Below are positions 29,808 through 38,284 of a DNA stretch of 64,000 nucleotides, piece after piece. The DNA comes from DATKZH01 sp035528065 (lineage in GTDB: Bacteria > Planctomycetota > Planctomycetia > Pirellulales > Thermoguttaceae), in the NCBI GenBank assembly GCA_035528065.1, contig DATKZH010000558.1:18662-82661 (forward strand). The letters are read 5' to 3'. Position numbers and translations under genes: made by a program. Within the stretch, counting starts at the first letter, position 1. The number at the start of each line of letters is the position of its first letter. Below the pieces are notes generated by a model that had not been told where the DNA came from, searched no databases, and was given only the letters and a program-made list of their open reading frames with translations.

Positions 29808-30956
29808 ATGAAAACTGAAATGGAGGCCTTCTTCGCGGAGCACGTGTCGACGTTCACTCGCGAACTCGCCGAATTCGACGCGCAGATCGATCCGCAAACG
29901 GAAGCGAGAAAAGACGAGTGCCTGGATCAGCTTACCGACGCGATCCACCGGTCCCTGCGGGCATGTCGCCGAATCGAGTCTCTTCTCGGCGACGATCGAG
30001 AGCAGGTCAAGGCGGCCCAAGAACGTTTCCGGGAGGAGATTTCCCCGTGGTTTGATCGTAGCTGGATGATGCACCGCGCCAAGACCAAGCCGCGAGGTTA
30101 TCCCGGGGACTACAAGCTCCTGGCGACGATGTACGATAACGTGCCCAAGTCCCTGGGGATCGGGGGATACGTGGATCTCTACCTGCTGAACTCGACGCTC
30201 GCTCGAGCGGTTCGGGCCCGGCTGGCGGCAGCGCAACGTTTTCTCGCCGAGGAACTGTCACGGCGCCGGGGAGACGTCTTCGTGCTCAACGTCGCCTGCG
30301 GACCTTGCCGCGAATACCTCGAGGGGATCGAGCTTCCCGACGAGTGCAGTCTTCACGTGACGTGTATCGATCAGGACGAGGAGGCCCTGGATTACGTGAA
30401 AACGCACGTCCTTGCGGCGGGCAATGGAGTCCCGGACATCCAATGCGCCCGCTACAACGCGCTGAGGATGAGCTCGGCAACCGCCAACGTCAAAAAATTC
30501 GGCAGGGCCGACGTCATCTACAGCATCGGCCTCTGCGACTACATCCCCGACAGGCACCTCGTGCGGATGCTTCGCGGCTGGCGCGATTCCCTGAGCGAGG
30601 GAGGAGTCCTCTACGTGGCGCTCAAGGACGCCACCCTGTACGACAAAAATGAGTGCCAGTGGCTCGCCGACTGGTTCTTCTTCCAGCGTACCGAAGAAGA
30701 CTGCCGGGAGCTGTACCGCCAAGCGGGCTTCGAGGTGGACGGCCTGGAGATGACTCGCGACGCAAGCGGCGTGATCATGAACTTCGTCAGTCGCGCGAAG
30801 CGCCCGACGTTGGTCCGAGTCGACGGAGCGGGGGAAGAGGCCAAGGAGGCTGCGGTCGCCGCGTCGCTGAGGCGTCACAAGGAGCCGAGACCCGAGCCTC
30901 GAACGCGAAGGTCCGTGGACGCACCGAAGCCGCAGATCCAGGCGCGACCGAGGTGA
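29808..30956 (+). CDS. SAM-dependent methyltransferase, PhcB-like (fatty acid methyl ester synthase family)
   Basis: Class I methyltransferase of 382 residues. An N-terminal helical region of about 140 residues leads into KTKPRGYPGDYKLLATMYDN. I recognise this KP(R/L)GY(P/A)GDY motif from proteins annotated as 3-hydroxypalmitic acid methyl ester biosynthesis (PhcB-like). The SAM site is VLNVACGPCREYLEG, followed by an acidic strand end (TCIDQDEEAL). A basic tail of about 40 residues closes the protein. Ralstonia PhcB makes 3-hydroxy fatty acid methyl ester autoinducers by methylating the acid. The same activity here is inference from the motif and from the company of histidine kinases and a FadL channel. 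GAGAGGGTGAG precedes the ATG. Methyltransferase is certain; the substrate is not. Confidence 0.75.
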   Translation: MKTEMEAFFAEHVSTFTRELAEFDAQIDPQTEARKDECLDQLTDAIHRSLRACRRIESLLGDDREQVKAAQERFREEISPWFDRSWMMHRAKTKPRGYPGDYKLLATMYDNVPKSLGIGGYVDLYLLNSTLARAVRARLAAAQRFLAEELSRRRGDVFVLNVACGPCREYLEGIELPDECSLHVTCIDQDEEALDYVKTHVLAAGNGVPDIQCARYNALRMSSATANVKKFGRADVIYSIGLCDYIPDRHLVRMLRGWRDSLSEGGVLYVALKDATLYDKNECQWLADWFFFQRTEEDCRELYRQAGFEVDGLEMTRDASGVIMNFVSRAKRPTLVRVDGAGEEAKEAAVAASLRRHKEPRPEPRTRRSVDAPKPQIQARPR

Positions 30957-30968
30957 GGGATCGCCGGC

Positions 30969-31005
30969 TCAGAACCGCTTCGACGAGGTTCAGAACCGTT
31001 TCGAC
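30969..31005. repeat. Tandem duplication of the FadL gene 3' end
   Basis: TCAGAACCGCTTCGAC (30969-30984) and TCAGAACCGTTTCGAC (30990-31005) differ by one base and repeat with a 21-base period. The second copy encodes the last residues and stop of the minus-strand FadL gene; the first lies just past that stop. Confidence 0.7.
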
Positions 31006-32279
31006 AGGGTGACGAGCATCACGTGGGCCATGGCCTCGTGGCGACTTGCGTCGTAGTCTCCACCCAAGAGGTCGCTGGTGGCCACCTCCACTTCGGGGCC
31101 AAAGGTGAACTGGTAGGCAAGGTCAACCTGCCAACACCCACGAACCCACCCGTAGCCGACCGAAAACGTGTGCTCCAGGACCGTCTGGATGTAGGGCGTG
31201 AGCGTTCCCGCCGGGATCGGGTTGCGGTGGTAGGTGTAACCGAGACGCCCCACCCGATTACAGCCGAAGTGATGCTCGTAGCCGAGGCGTACCGAGACGG
31301 TATCGCGCCAGTTCATTGGGATGACTTCGTCCACGGTCGGACCGAGCGCGGCCTCGAACGCAGGGTTGCTCGGGTCGCTGAGGTGCAAGTCCAAGGTGTC
31401 GAAGGCATTCGTCCAGTCGAACCAGATCACGTCGGCCGACACAATTCGGTGCGGACAGAGCTCGTGTCGAACTCCCAGGCCCAGGGATCGTGGCCACGTC
31501 ACGTCCAAGTCGGCGTCGAAGTAACTGCTCCTAAGCGCCGGGTCAGGGACCTCCACACGGATGCTGCCGTCCAGATGGAAACTGTTCTCGCTCTGGTAGG
31601 TGACCCCGACGGTCGTGGCTTGCGTCAACTGATACTGGAGGCCAAACGACCAGGTGAGCGCCGCACCGCACGTCTGCAGATCGATGAGGGTCGGCGTACT
31701 CTGCAGCAGCCCTGGTGCCTGGAGCGTGTGAGGCCCCTCCAATTCGATGTGACTGTACGCGACGCCGAGCGTCCCCCCGACAGAAAGCCGGTCGGTCACG
31801 CGGCGACTCACCCCAGGCAGAAGCTTGCTCAACGCCCCAAACGATTTGTAGAGGCGCGTCCCCCCAAACGGCGCCGGCCCCTCCATCTCGTACCTTGTCC
31901 CGAACGCCGCGGGCGCGTAGAGCCCTAGGCCGAAGGCCCAGCACCCGTCGCCGCTTTTTCGGACTACCGAAAGGTTGCCACAGGGATATGGGTCATGATC
32001 GGCGACGACGTCAATAATGTCGGGCAGCTCCTCGGCGTACTTCATGTCGAGGAAGATTAGATCGGCGCCCAAGTCCACCAGCCCGCATCCGTCAATGTTC
32101 ACCAAACCCGCGGGATTGTCGAGCAAGACCACCCCGTTGTCGGCAGACGCGATGTTGGTGCCGCCTCGGCCGCAGGAGATGGCGCCCAGGCCGTCGCGTA
32201 TCACCCCGTCGGCAACCGCCGTCCCACGCAGACTCAACGCGATACACAAGCAGCAGAAAGCTATCCGTAATCGGTTCAC
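30990..32279 (-). CDS. FadL/OmpP1/TodX-family outer membrane channel
   Basis: A 429-residue outer membrane beta-barrel expected to admit hydrophobic molecules such as long-chain fatty acids. Signal peptide MNRLRIAFCCLCIALSLRGT is followed by the mature N-terminal pattern GRGGTNIASADNGVVLLDNPAGL, containing the NPAG motif typical of FadL-like proteins. Alternating hydrophobic strands continue to the last residues (MLVTLSKRF), and the terminal Phe is the expected barrel-assembly signal. It starts at GTG with GGGGAGGA well placed upstream. It converges on the methyltransferase gene with only 33 bases between the stops. FadL homologues are known to import long-chain signal molecules in some proteobacteria, so a link with the neighbour is plausible but unproven. 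Confidence 0.87.
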   Translation of the reverse strand: MNRLRIAFCCLCIALSLRGTAVADGVIRDGLGAISCGRGGTNIASADNGVVLLDNPAGLVNIDGCGLVDLGADLIFLDMKYAEELPDIIDVVADHDPYPCGNLSVVRKSGDGCWAFGLGLYAPAAFGTRYEMEGPAPFGGTRLYKSFGALSKLLPGVSRRVTDRLSVGGTLGVAYSHIELEGPHTLQAPGLLQSTPTLIDLQTCGAALTWSFGLQYQLTQATTVGVTYQSENSFHLDGSIRVEVPDPALRSSYFDADLDVTWPRSLGLGVRHELCPHRIVSADVIWFDWTNAFDTLDLHLSDPSNPAFEAALGPTVDEVIPMNWRDTVSVRLGYEHHFGCNRVGRLGYTYHRNPIPAGTLTPYIQTVLEHTFSVGYGWVRGCWQVDLAYQFTFGPEVEVATSDLLGGDYDASRHEAMAHVMLVTLSKRF

Positions 32280-32499
32280 GGCCGGTCCTCCCCGTCATAA
32301 GTGGCGCGAAAAGCGCAATCGGATCATTGGTGTATCGTTCGCGCGCGAGCGGGGCCGTGAGCGGTTTTGGAGACCATTCCCCGCGCCCAACCCGGCACGG
32401 GTCCACTCATAACGGCTAAACAGACTGGCGAAACCGGCCCGTTCGGGAGAAACCCCTGTTTCAGGGGGAATGCAGGGTGGGTCCCGACGTTCCGACGAT

Positions 32500-33546
32500 T
32501 CAGCAGATCGCCGGCGACGTCGTCGAGGGTTCCTCGCGCGGCTCCTCGCCGTCGGCGAACTGCTGCCGGATGGTGAGGAACTGACTCTCCCGCTGGAGGA
32601 ACGCCTCGACCATGGCCGGGTCGAACTGCGTGTCGGTTCCTTCCAGGATGATCTCGCGGGCGGTCTCGTGGCTGTAGGCCGGTTTGTAAACGCGCTTCGT
32701 GGTCAGGGCATCATAGACGTCGGCCAGGGCGACGATCCGGCTGCAAAGCGGGATCTCTTCGCCCGCCAGCCCTCGGGGATAACCGCTGCCGTCGAACTTC
32801 TCGTGGTGGCTCCACGCGATGTCGCAGGCCATCTGCAAGAACTGGGCGCCCGGGTGGGCACGACCTACCGCTTCCAGCGTTTCCCCGCCGATTGCCGTGT
32901 GCCGCTTCATGACCTCGAACTCGTCCGCGGTGAGGCGTCCCGGCTTGAGCAGCACGCGGTCCGGGATCCCGACTTTGCCGATGTCGTGCAGGGGGCTCGT
33001 CAGATAGAGCGTCTGGATGTATTCGTCGTCGAGCTGATCGCGAAGCTCGGTGCGCCGGGAGAGCTGCTCGGCAAGGACGCGGCTGTATTCCCGAATGCGT
33101 TCCAGATGGGCCCCCGTCTCCGGGTCGCGCGACTCGGCGAGCTTGGCCATGGCGAAGATCGTCAGATCGCGGCTTTGGAGCGACAGGATCCGTTCCCCGG
33201 CGCGCAAACGGACGCAAAGCTCCTCGGGCTGGAAAGGCTTCGAGATGAAGTCGTCGGCCCCGGCGTTCAGCCCTTCAACGACGTTGCGCGTTCCGGAGCG
33301 TGACGTCAGAAGGATCACGTACACGTAGCCGCCAAAGCGCCGCTTGCGGATCTGGCGACACAGCTCGACGCCGGTCATTTCCGGCATCTCCCAGTCCGAC
33401 ACGACGAGGCGATAGCGCCCGGTTCGGATTTGCCGGAACGCCTCGCGGCCGTTCCGGGCAATCTCCACCTCGTAACCGAACTCGCCCAGGGCGTGTTCCA
33501 GCATCTCCGCGGTCACGTCATCATCTTCGACGACCAGAACACGCAT
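32500..33546 (-). CDS. Response regulator with HD-GYP domain (c-di-GMP phosphodiesterase)
   Basis: N-terminal receiver (about residues 1-125: VLVVEDDD, phospho-Asp in VVSDWEMPEMTG, Lys in SKPFQP) joined to an HD-GYP domain that hydrolyses cyclic di-GMP. Catalytic and signature residues are intact: SRDPETGAHLERI, LHDIGKVGIPD, KRHTAIGGETL and HHEKFDGSGYPRGL. Length is 348 residues from the ATG at 33546, chosen because it starts the receiver strand directly. The Hpt gene lies 76 bases upstream on the same strand, so the two are probably co-transcribed and may exchange phosphate. Confidence 0.95.
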   Translation of the reverse strand: MRVLVVEDDDVTAEMLEHALGEFGYEVEIARNGREAFRQIRTGRYRLVVSDWEMPEMTGVELCRQIRKRRFGGYVYVILLTSRSGTRNVVEGLNAGADDFISKPFQPEELCVRLRAGERILSLQSRDLTIFAMAKLAESRDPETGAHLERIREYSRVLAEQLSRRTELRDQLDDEYIQTLYLTSPLHDIGKVGIPDRVLLKPGRLTADEFEVMKRHTAIGGETLEAVGRAHPGAQFLQMACDIAWSHHEKFDGSGYPRGLAGEEIPLCSRIVALADVYDALTTKRVYKPAYSHETAREIILEGTDTQFDPAMVEAFLQRESQFLTIRQQFADGEEPREEPSTTSPAIC

Positions 33547-33622
33547 GGCGCGCACTCCGAACCTCAACCCTCAAGCCAGGAGCCCCCGGTCCGGAGATAC
33601 ACCGGTCCCGCCCGACGCCGTT

Positions 33623-33991
33623 CTACCAGTCGAGTGTGGACACCGATTCCGCAAACTGCGCCCATTCGGCACGAAGCCGTTCGAGGCAGTGCGGGATGTT
33701 CGAGACTTGCCCGGCGCGCCCCAGCTTTTCGATCTCGCCGGCTCGGTTCCGAAGCGCGGCGGCGGCGACGCTCGCCGATTCCCCTTTGAGGCGATGCGCG
33801 ACGAGCACGACTCGCTCCGTGTCTTCTTGAGCCAGTGCCCGCTCCAGTTCTTCGAGCTGCTCCCCGAATCGCTGCTGGAACTTCGTCAGGACCCGCTCGA
33901 CGAACTCCAGGTTTCCCATGCAACGGTCCACCAGCTCGTCCAGCTCGAAAGCAGATGCCGCTTGACCTTCGTGTTCCATTTCCATAATCAT
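33623..33991 (-). CDS. Free-standing histidine phosphotransfer (Hpt) protein
   Basis: A 122-residue helical protein with the Hpt signature AHRLKGESASVAA, whose His is the phosphate carrier. Its job is to shuttle phosphate between a hybrid kinase's receiver and a terminal response regulator. The likely upstream donor in this window is the 1995-residue hybrid kinase, which ends in two receivers without its own Hpt. The likely acceptor is the adjacent REC/HD-GYP protein. Both pairings are inference. The start is the ATG at 33991 or another two codons in. Confidence 0.9.
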   Translation of the reverse strand: MIMEMEHEGQAASAFELDELVDRCMGNLEFVERVLTKFQQRFGEQLEELERALAQEDTERVVLVAHRLKGESASVAAAALRNRAGEIEKLGRAGQVSNIPHCLERLRAEWAQFAESVSTLDW

Positions 33992-34495
33992 CGGATGACG
34001 GCCACCTTAGGTACGCCACGGCACGCCGCGGCACGGAGATGAAAGTCCACACTCCCGCTGACGTACTCCTTCCCTTGTCTAAGGGACTCTACTTTTTTAT
34101 TTCCGACCGGCAGACCGACTTCCCAATCCGCCTCCTCCAACAGGCACGTCAGGGCAGTATTTTCGGGGGGTGCAATATGCCACAAAAGGGCGATTTCTCC
34201 CTATTGACCAACATGCCTGGCCCATGCCCCGGGGCCCGTGAGACCGACACGCTCCCGCAAATTGATGCATACTGTACGTGGACGCGGCGAAACCGGCCTT
34301 GGTCCCTCGCTCGCCGGTTGCGCAGGACGCCCAAGAAATTGGCGACAAGTCGCCGCACTCCCAGGAAACCCCGCTTGGACTAGCGAAGCGAGCCGTACTG
34401 CTCGACGCCCCGGATTGCCGCGTCCGACCGGGATCGACTACAAGTGCGCCGGTACGTCGTCCCATTCCGCGAACCGCGTAACCAGGAGAGACCCC
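33992..34495. other. 504-base gap between divergent genes
   Basis: Lies between the Hpt gene (minus) and the C69 peptidase gene (plus). It is less GC-rich around 34070-34110, where CCCTT/AAGGG (34072-34076 and 34081-34085) forms a short stem followed within ten bases by a T-run. No plus-strand gene ends there, so I do not call it a terminator. The gap should include both promoters. Confidence 0.45.
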
Positions 34496-36070
34496 GTGCG
34501 AAGAATCGCCAATCTCGCTGCGCTACTGTCCGTCGGTCTCCTCCTTGCTCCCCTTGTCAAGGAAGCGCAGGCATGCACCTCGATCATGGTGGGCAAGAAA
34601 GCGTCGGCCGACGGATCGGTGATGACCTCCCACACCTGCGACAGCCATCGAACCGGCTCCGAGATCGTCGTCGTCCCGGGCAGGAAGCACAAACCGCACT
34701 CCGAGCGTCTCCTCACCCGGCGCCGCGACGACGACACCGGCCCCATGCCGCGCTACGCCCGCGAGCCGATCGGACGCATTCCCCAGGTCGCCGAGACCTT
34801 CGCCTACCTTGCGCCGGCCTACGCCGCCATGAACGAGCGGCAGCTCGCCATCGGCGAATCGACCTTCACCGGCCGCGAGGAGCTCGAAAGCGACAAGGGG
34901 CTGATCGACTGCGAAACGCTCACCCGCCTGATGCTCGAGCGGGCGACGACCGCCCGCCAGGCGATCCGAATCGGCGGGAAGCTGATCGAGAAGCACGGCT
35001 GGGGCGACACGGGCGAAGCCCTCACCATCGCCGATCCCGAGGAAGTCTGGCTCATGGAAATCGTGGGGCCCGGCGAGGGCGCGGTCGGGGCCGTCTGGGC
35101 GGCCCAGCGCGTACCCGACGACCACGTCTCCGTCGTCGCCAACGGGGCGAGGATCGGAGAGATCGATCTGTCGAAGCCCGATTTCTTCATGGCCTCGGGC
35201 AACGTGTTCCGGTTGGCCGAAGATCGCGGCTGGTGGGATCCGAAGGGCGGGCAGCCTTTTCGGTTCTACGAGGCGTACAACCCCGAAGGCCGCACCAGCT
35301 TCGCGGTGACCCGGCGCGAGTGGCGAGTCCTGGACCTGCTGGCCCCGTCGCTCGGATTGCACGCGAACAGCAACGTCTTTCCGTTTTCCGTCAAGCCGGA
35401 GAAGCCCGTCGCCCCGGAGAGGATCATGGAACTCTTCCGCGACACCTTCGAAGGCACGGATTTCGACATGGTGAAGGACCTCACCGTGACCGACGAGGAA
35501 GGCCGCTCGGTCAAGAGCCCGCTGGCCAATCCGTTCATGCCGTACGAGATGAACAAGATGCTCAAGATCAACGGCGGCTGGGGCTGGCGCGGCGAGCGCC
35601 CGATGGCCCGCTGGTACTGCATGTACGCCACCGTCACGCAGTCACGCTCCTGGCTGCCCGACCCGGTCGGCGGCATCCTCTGGTTTGGGTACGGCAACCC
35701 GGCGATGACCACGTACGTGCCCCTCTACGCCGGCGTGACGGACCTGCCCGACGACTACGAGACCGACGGCCGCACCACCGGCTTCAGCCGCAGGTCGGCC
35801 TGGTGGGCGTCCAACCGCGTGGCCACGCTCTCGGCGCACCGCTGGGGCGAGATGCGCGTCGACGTGGCAGAGGTCCGCGATCCCCTCCAGGAAAAGCTCC
35901 TGGCCGCCCAAGAGGAGATTGCGGCCACCGCCTCGAAGCTCCTGGCCGACAATCCCGCCAAGGCGCGCGCGTATCTGACGCAGAAGTCCCAGGACGCCTG
36001 CCGCGACGCAACGCAAGCCTACTGGAACCTCGGCGACCTGCTCTGGGCGAAGTACGACGAGAAGTGGTGA
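34496..36070 (+). CDS. Secreted peptidase family C69 (dipeptidase-type Ntn hydrolase)
   Basis: An exported N-terminal-nucleophile hydrolase of the PepD/dipeptidase A family, expected to cleave dipeptides or small amide bonds. The signal peptide (residues 1-26, ending KEAQA) is followed directly by Cys27 in ACTSIMVGKKASADGSVM. That is the nucleophile position in this family, so signal peptidase cleavage could itself expose it. The rest (NANSNVFPFSVKPEKPV, WCMYATVTQSR-like region) fits the family, with 524 residues as usual. The start is GTG at 34496 with AGGAG seven bases upstream; earlier frame-open sequence has no signal peptide. It converges with the iron-sulfur protein gene, 14 bases apart. 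Confidence 0.88.
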   Translation: MRRIANLAALLSVGLLLAPLVKEAQACTSIMVGKKASADGSVMTSHTCDSHRTGSEIVVVPGRKHKPHSERLLTRRRDDDTGPMPRYAREPIGRIPQVAETFAYLAPAYAAMNERQLAIGESTFTGREELESDKGLIDCETLTRLMLERATTARQAIRIGGKLIEKHGWGDTGEALTIADPEEVWLMEIVGPGEGAVGAVWAAQRVPDDHVSVVANGARIGEIDLSKPDFFMASGNVFRLAEDRGWWDPKGGQPFRFYEAYNPEGRTSFAVTRREWRVLDLLAPSLGLHANSNVFPFSVKPEKPVAPERIMELFRDTFEGTDFDMVKDLTVTDEEGRSVKSPLANPFMPYEMNKMLKINGGWGWRGERPMARWYCMYATVTQSRSWLPDPVGGILWFGYGNPAMTTYVPLYAGVTDLPDDYETDGRTTGFSRRSAWWASNRVATLSAHRWGEMRVDVAEVRDPLQEKLLAAQEEIAATASKLLADNPAKARAYLTQKSQDACRDATQAYWNLGDLLWAKYDEKW

Positions 36071-36084
36071 GCTCTCGCGATCGA

Positions 36085-38169
36085 TCAGTCGAGAAAGTCG
36101 GGCAGATAGCCGCTTTCGGCCCCGCTGCGCTCCAACAGCTTGCGCTGCTCCGCTTCCTTCTGCCTCCGCTCCTCTTGACGAAGGGCAAGGTAGGAGCCGT
36201 GCGTGAGCCGGTCTTCCTTCCCCTCGCCGGCTTCGACGAGGATGGCCGATTCGGCGAGCAGGCCCTTCGCCTTGACGTTGATCGCCCGGCAGCGCGTCTG
36301 GCAGAGCCCGCAGCCGACGCACGCCTCGGGCAGCACGACCGGCGCGAGGAACCCGCTCTCCTCGATCGGCTGGCCGAACGGATCCAGTTGAGCCCCGACG
36401 CGCACGAACTCGATCGCCCGGTAGCCGGCCGTGGCGCACTCGTCGACGCAGAGCCGGCAGTCCTCACGGGCCGCGTGCGGGAGACACGTCTCGCGGTTAA
36501 CGACGGCTAGTCCCATCCGTGCGGCTCGCTTCTCCTCCAGCGGCAACGCCCGGATCGCCCCGGTCGGACACACCTGCCCGCAGTTCGCGCAGCTCGGCTC
36601 GCAGCCCGACCAGTCGGCCACCACCCGGGGCGTCCACAGCGAATCGAGCCCGTGCGCGAGTCCCGCGGGCTGGAGCACGTCGTTGGGACACGCCTGAAAG
36701 CACTCGCCGCAGCGGACGCAGAGTTGGAGGAACTCCTGCTCGGGCACGCTCCCGGGCGGTCGCACGATGGCCCGGGCCGTGGAGCCGTCGACCTGGCCGT
36801 CCAAGAGCCGGATGCCGGCGGCGAGGCCCGCGCCGCCAGCCGCTCCGGCCATCGCGCCGACCGCCGTGGAGAGGAACCCGCGCCGCCCCATCAGGGTCTC
36901 GCCCGTGGGCGGATCGCCCGCCGCCTTCAGATCCACGCGGTTCCATCGCTCCACGAACTTGATCGAGTGCGTGGGGCAAACACCGCCGCACGCCTGGCAG
37001 AAGGTGCAGTCGGCCGTGCGGGTGGTGAAGTCGGGCTTGATGGCGTCGAAGGGGCAGATCTCGACGCACCGCTTGCAGCGGACGCAGGTCGACTCGACCT
37101 TCCGCTCGGTGAGGCGGAAGAGGTTGCCGACCGAGAAGACGGCCCCGGTCGGGCAGACGTACTTGCACCAGAAGCGAGGACGCAACAGCCCCAGCCCCAA
37201 CACGACGAGGAACAACCCGATCGACGCGACGTGCCCCGCCCCCATGGCGGGGATCTGATGCCAGCCTCGCGTGAGGCCCATTTCCAGCGGGGTCACGAGG
37301 AACGCGAACGCCCGGGTCACCACCGGGATGGCCGCCACGAAGCCCGCCAGGAGAACGCCCAAAAGCGACGCAACCAGCGTCGCGAGGAGCAGGTAGTACT
37401 TGAGGTGGACCCACCAACCGCCGGCCGCCACGCGGAACCACGTCACGCGCTTGCCCACCGCCCAGTCGAACAGGTCGACGAGCGTACCCAGGGGGCAGAC
37501 GTAGCCGCAGAAGCCCCGGGGGATGAGAATGCACACCAAGAGGATTGCGCCCGCCGCGCCCAGCGACCATACCCAGCATCGTGCGGCAATCGCCGTGGAA
37601 ATGCTCACCAGGGGGTCCAGGATGAGGAACAGCTCGGCGGGGAGCTTCTCCTTGGCCTCGAGGCTGTCGGCGTAGTGGGAGGGCCAACTGCCGGGCTCCG
37701 TCTCGGAGAGCATCCACGGGCCAAAGCTGGCCGAGAGCTTGTCGAGCTGCACCGGCGTTAGCGGCTCGGCCGGCGCCAGCTCGAGCTCCTTTTCGCCGAC
37801 GCGACGGACGGCGAACAACCCCAGGTCCCCGCCTTCGTCCACGTCTTCGTCCACGCCGGCGTCGACCACGTGGACGAGCATCTCCGGCGTAAGGGGCTCG
37901 GCCGGCGAAGCTTCCGCAGCCAGCTTCACCTCGCCGGTCTCCGCATCGACCTCGACCGGAAGCCAGCCGTGCCAGGTCCGGGCAGGGCGTGCCGTGTAGG
38001 GCCAGGTGACGTAGCAGAACAGCCCCACGAACGTCACGAAGCAGAGCGCCTGGATCAAGCGACGCAGAGGCGACGCGGCCCACGTCGGCCCGATCCGGCC
38101 CAGCGTGCGGCGCATCCAGCCGGGCCGGCCGGCGCCGCGCTGCGAAGCCAGAAACCAGTGCAAACGCAT
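36085..38169 (-). CDS. NapH/NapG-like fusion: membrane polyferredoxin with internal Tat motif
   Basis: A 694-residue membrane iron-sulfur protein for electron transfer across or along the inner membrane. An N-terminal helix and an outside domain (about 60-170) precede a NapH/NosR-like core of about four helices with GFCGYVCPLGTLVDLFD and FWCKYVCPTGAVFS. Two cluster motifs follow, CVRCKRCVEICP and CTFCQACGGVCP. Then comes MGRRGFLSTAVGAMAGAAGG near residue 427, a twin-arginine signal in mid-protein. Behind it are four more ferredoxin-like motifs: CVRCGECFQACP, CANCGQVCP, CRLCVDEC and CVGCGLCQTRC, as in NapG. So it looks like NapH joined to NapG. The third motif has the non-standard CVDECA ending. 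The flavin-binding protein gene is next upstream on the same strand. Confidence 0.88.
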   Translation of the reverse strand: MRLHWFLASQRGAGRPGWMRRTLGRIGPTWAASPLRRLIQALCFVTFVGLFCYVTWPYTARPARTWHGWLPVEVDAETGEVKLAAEASPAEPLTPEMLVHVVDAGVDEDVDEGGDLGLFAVRRVGEKELELAPAEPLTPVQLDKLSASFGPWMLSETEPGSWPSHYADSLEAKEKLPAELFLILDPLVSISTAIAARCWVWSLGAAGAILLVCILIPRGFCGYVCPLGTLVDLFDWAVGKRVTWFRVAAGGWWVHLKYYLLLATLVASLLGVLLAGFVAAIPVVTRAFAFLVTPLEMGLTRGWHQIPAMGAGHVASIGLFLVVLGLGLLRPRFWCKYVCPTGAVFSVGNLFRLTERKVESTCVRCKRCVEICPFDAIKPDFTTRTADCTFCQACGGVCPTHSIKFVERWNRVDLKAAGDPPTGETLMGRRGFLSTAVGAMAGAAGGAGLAAGIRLLDGQVDGSTARAIVRPPGSVPEQEFLQLCVRCGECFQACPNDVLQPAGLAHGLDSLWTPRVVADWSGCEPSCANCGQVCPTGAIRALPLEEKRAARMGLAVVNRETCLPHAAREDCRLCVDECATAGYRAIEFVRVGAQLDPFGQPIEESGFLAPVVLPEACVGCGLCQTRCRAINVKAKGLLAESAILVEAGEGKEDRLTHGSYLALRQEERRQKEAEQRKLLERSGAESGYLPDFLD

Positions 38170-38204
38170 CCAGGTCTCCTACGGGGGTATCTCGCGGAAG
38201 CGCC

Positions 38205-38284
38205 TGACAGGGTGACGGGGTGACGGGGTGACAATGCAGAAGCAATCACCCCGTCACCCAGTCATCCCTTCACCCCGTCACCCG
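38205..38284. repeat. GGGTGAC-type repeat with 14-bp hairpin
   Basis: Three GGGTGACs in tandem (38205-38232) face TCACCCCGTCACCC copies at 38246-38259 and 38270-38283. GGGTGACGGGGTGA (38218-38231) pairs perfectly with 38246-38259 around a 14-base loop. The last copy contains the stop codon (38278-38280) of the flavin-binding protein gene. Confidence 0.75.

Noticed and set aside
34072..34097. Stem CCCTT/AAGGG followed by a T-run, looking like an intrinsic terminator
   Set aside because: The stem is only five pairs, the T-run is seven bases away, and no plus-strand gene ends upstream.
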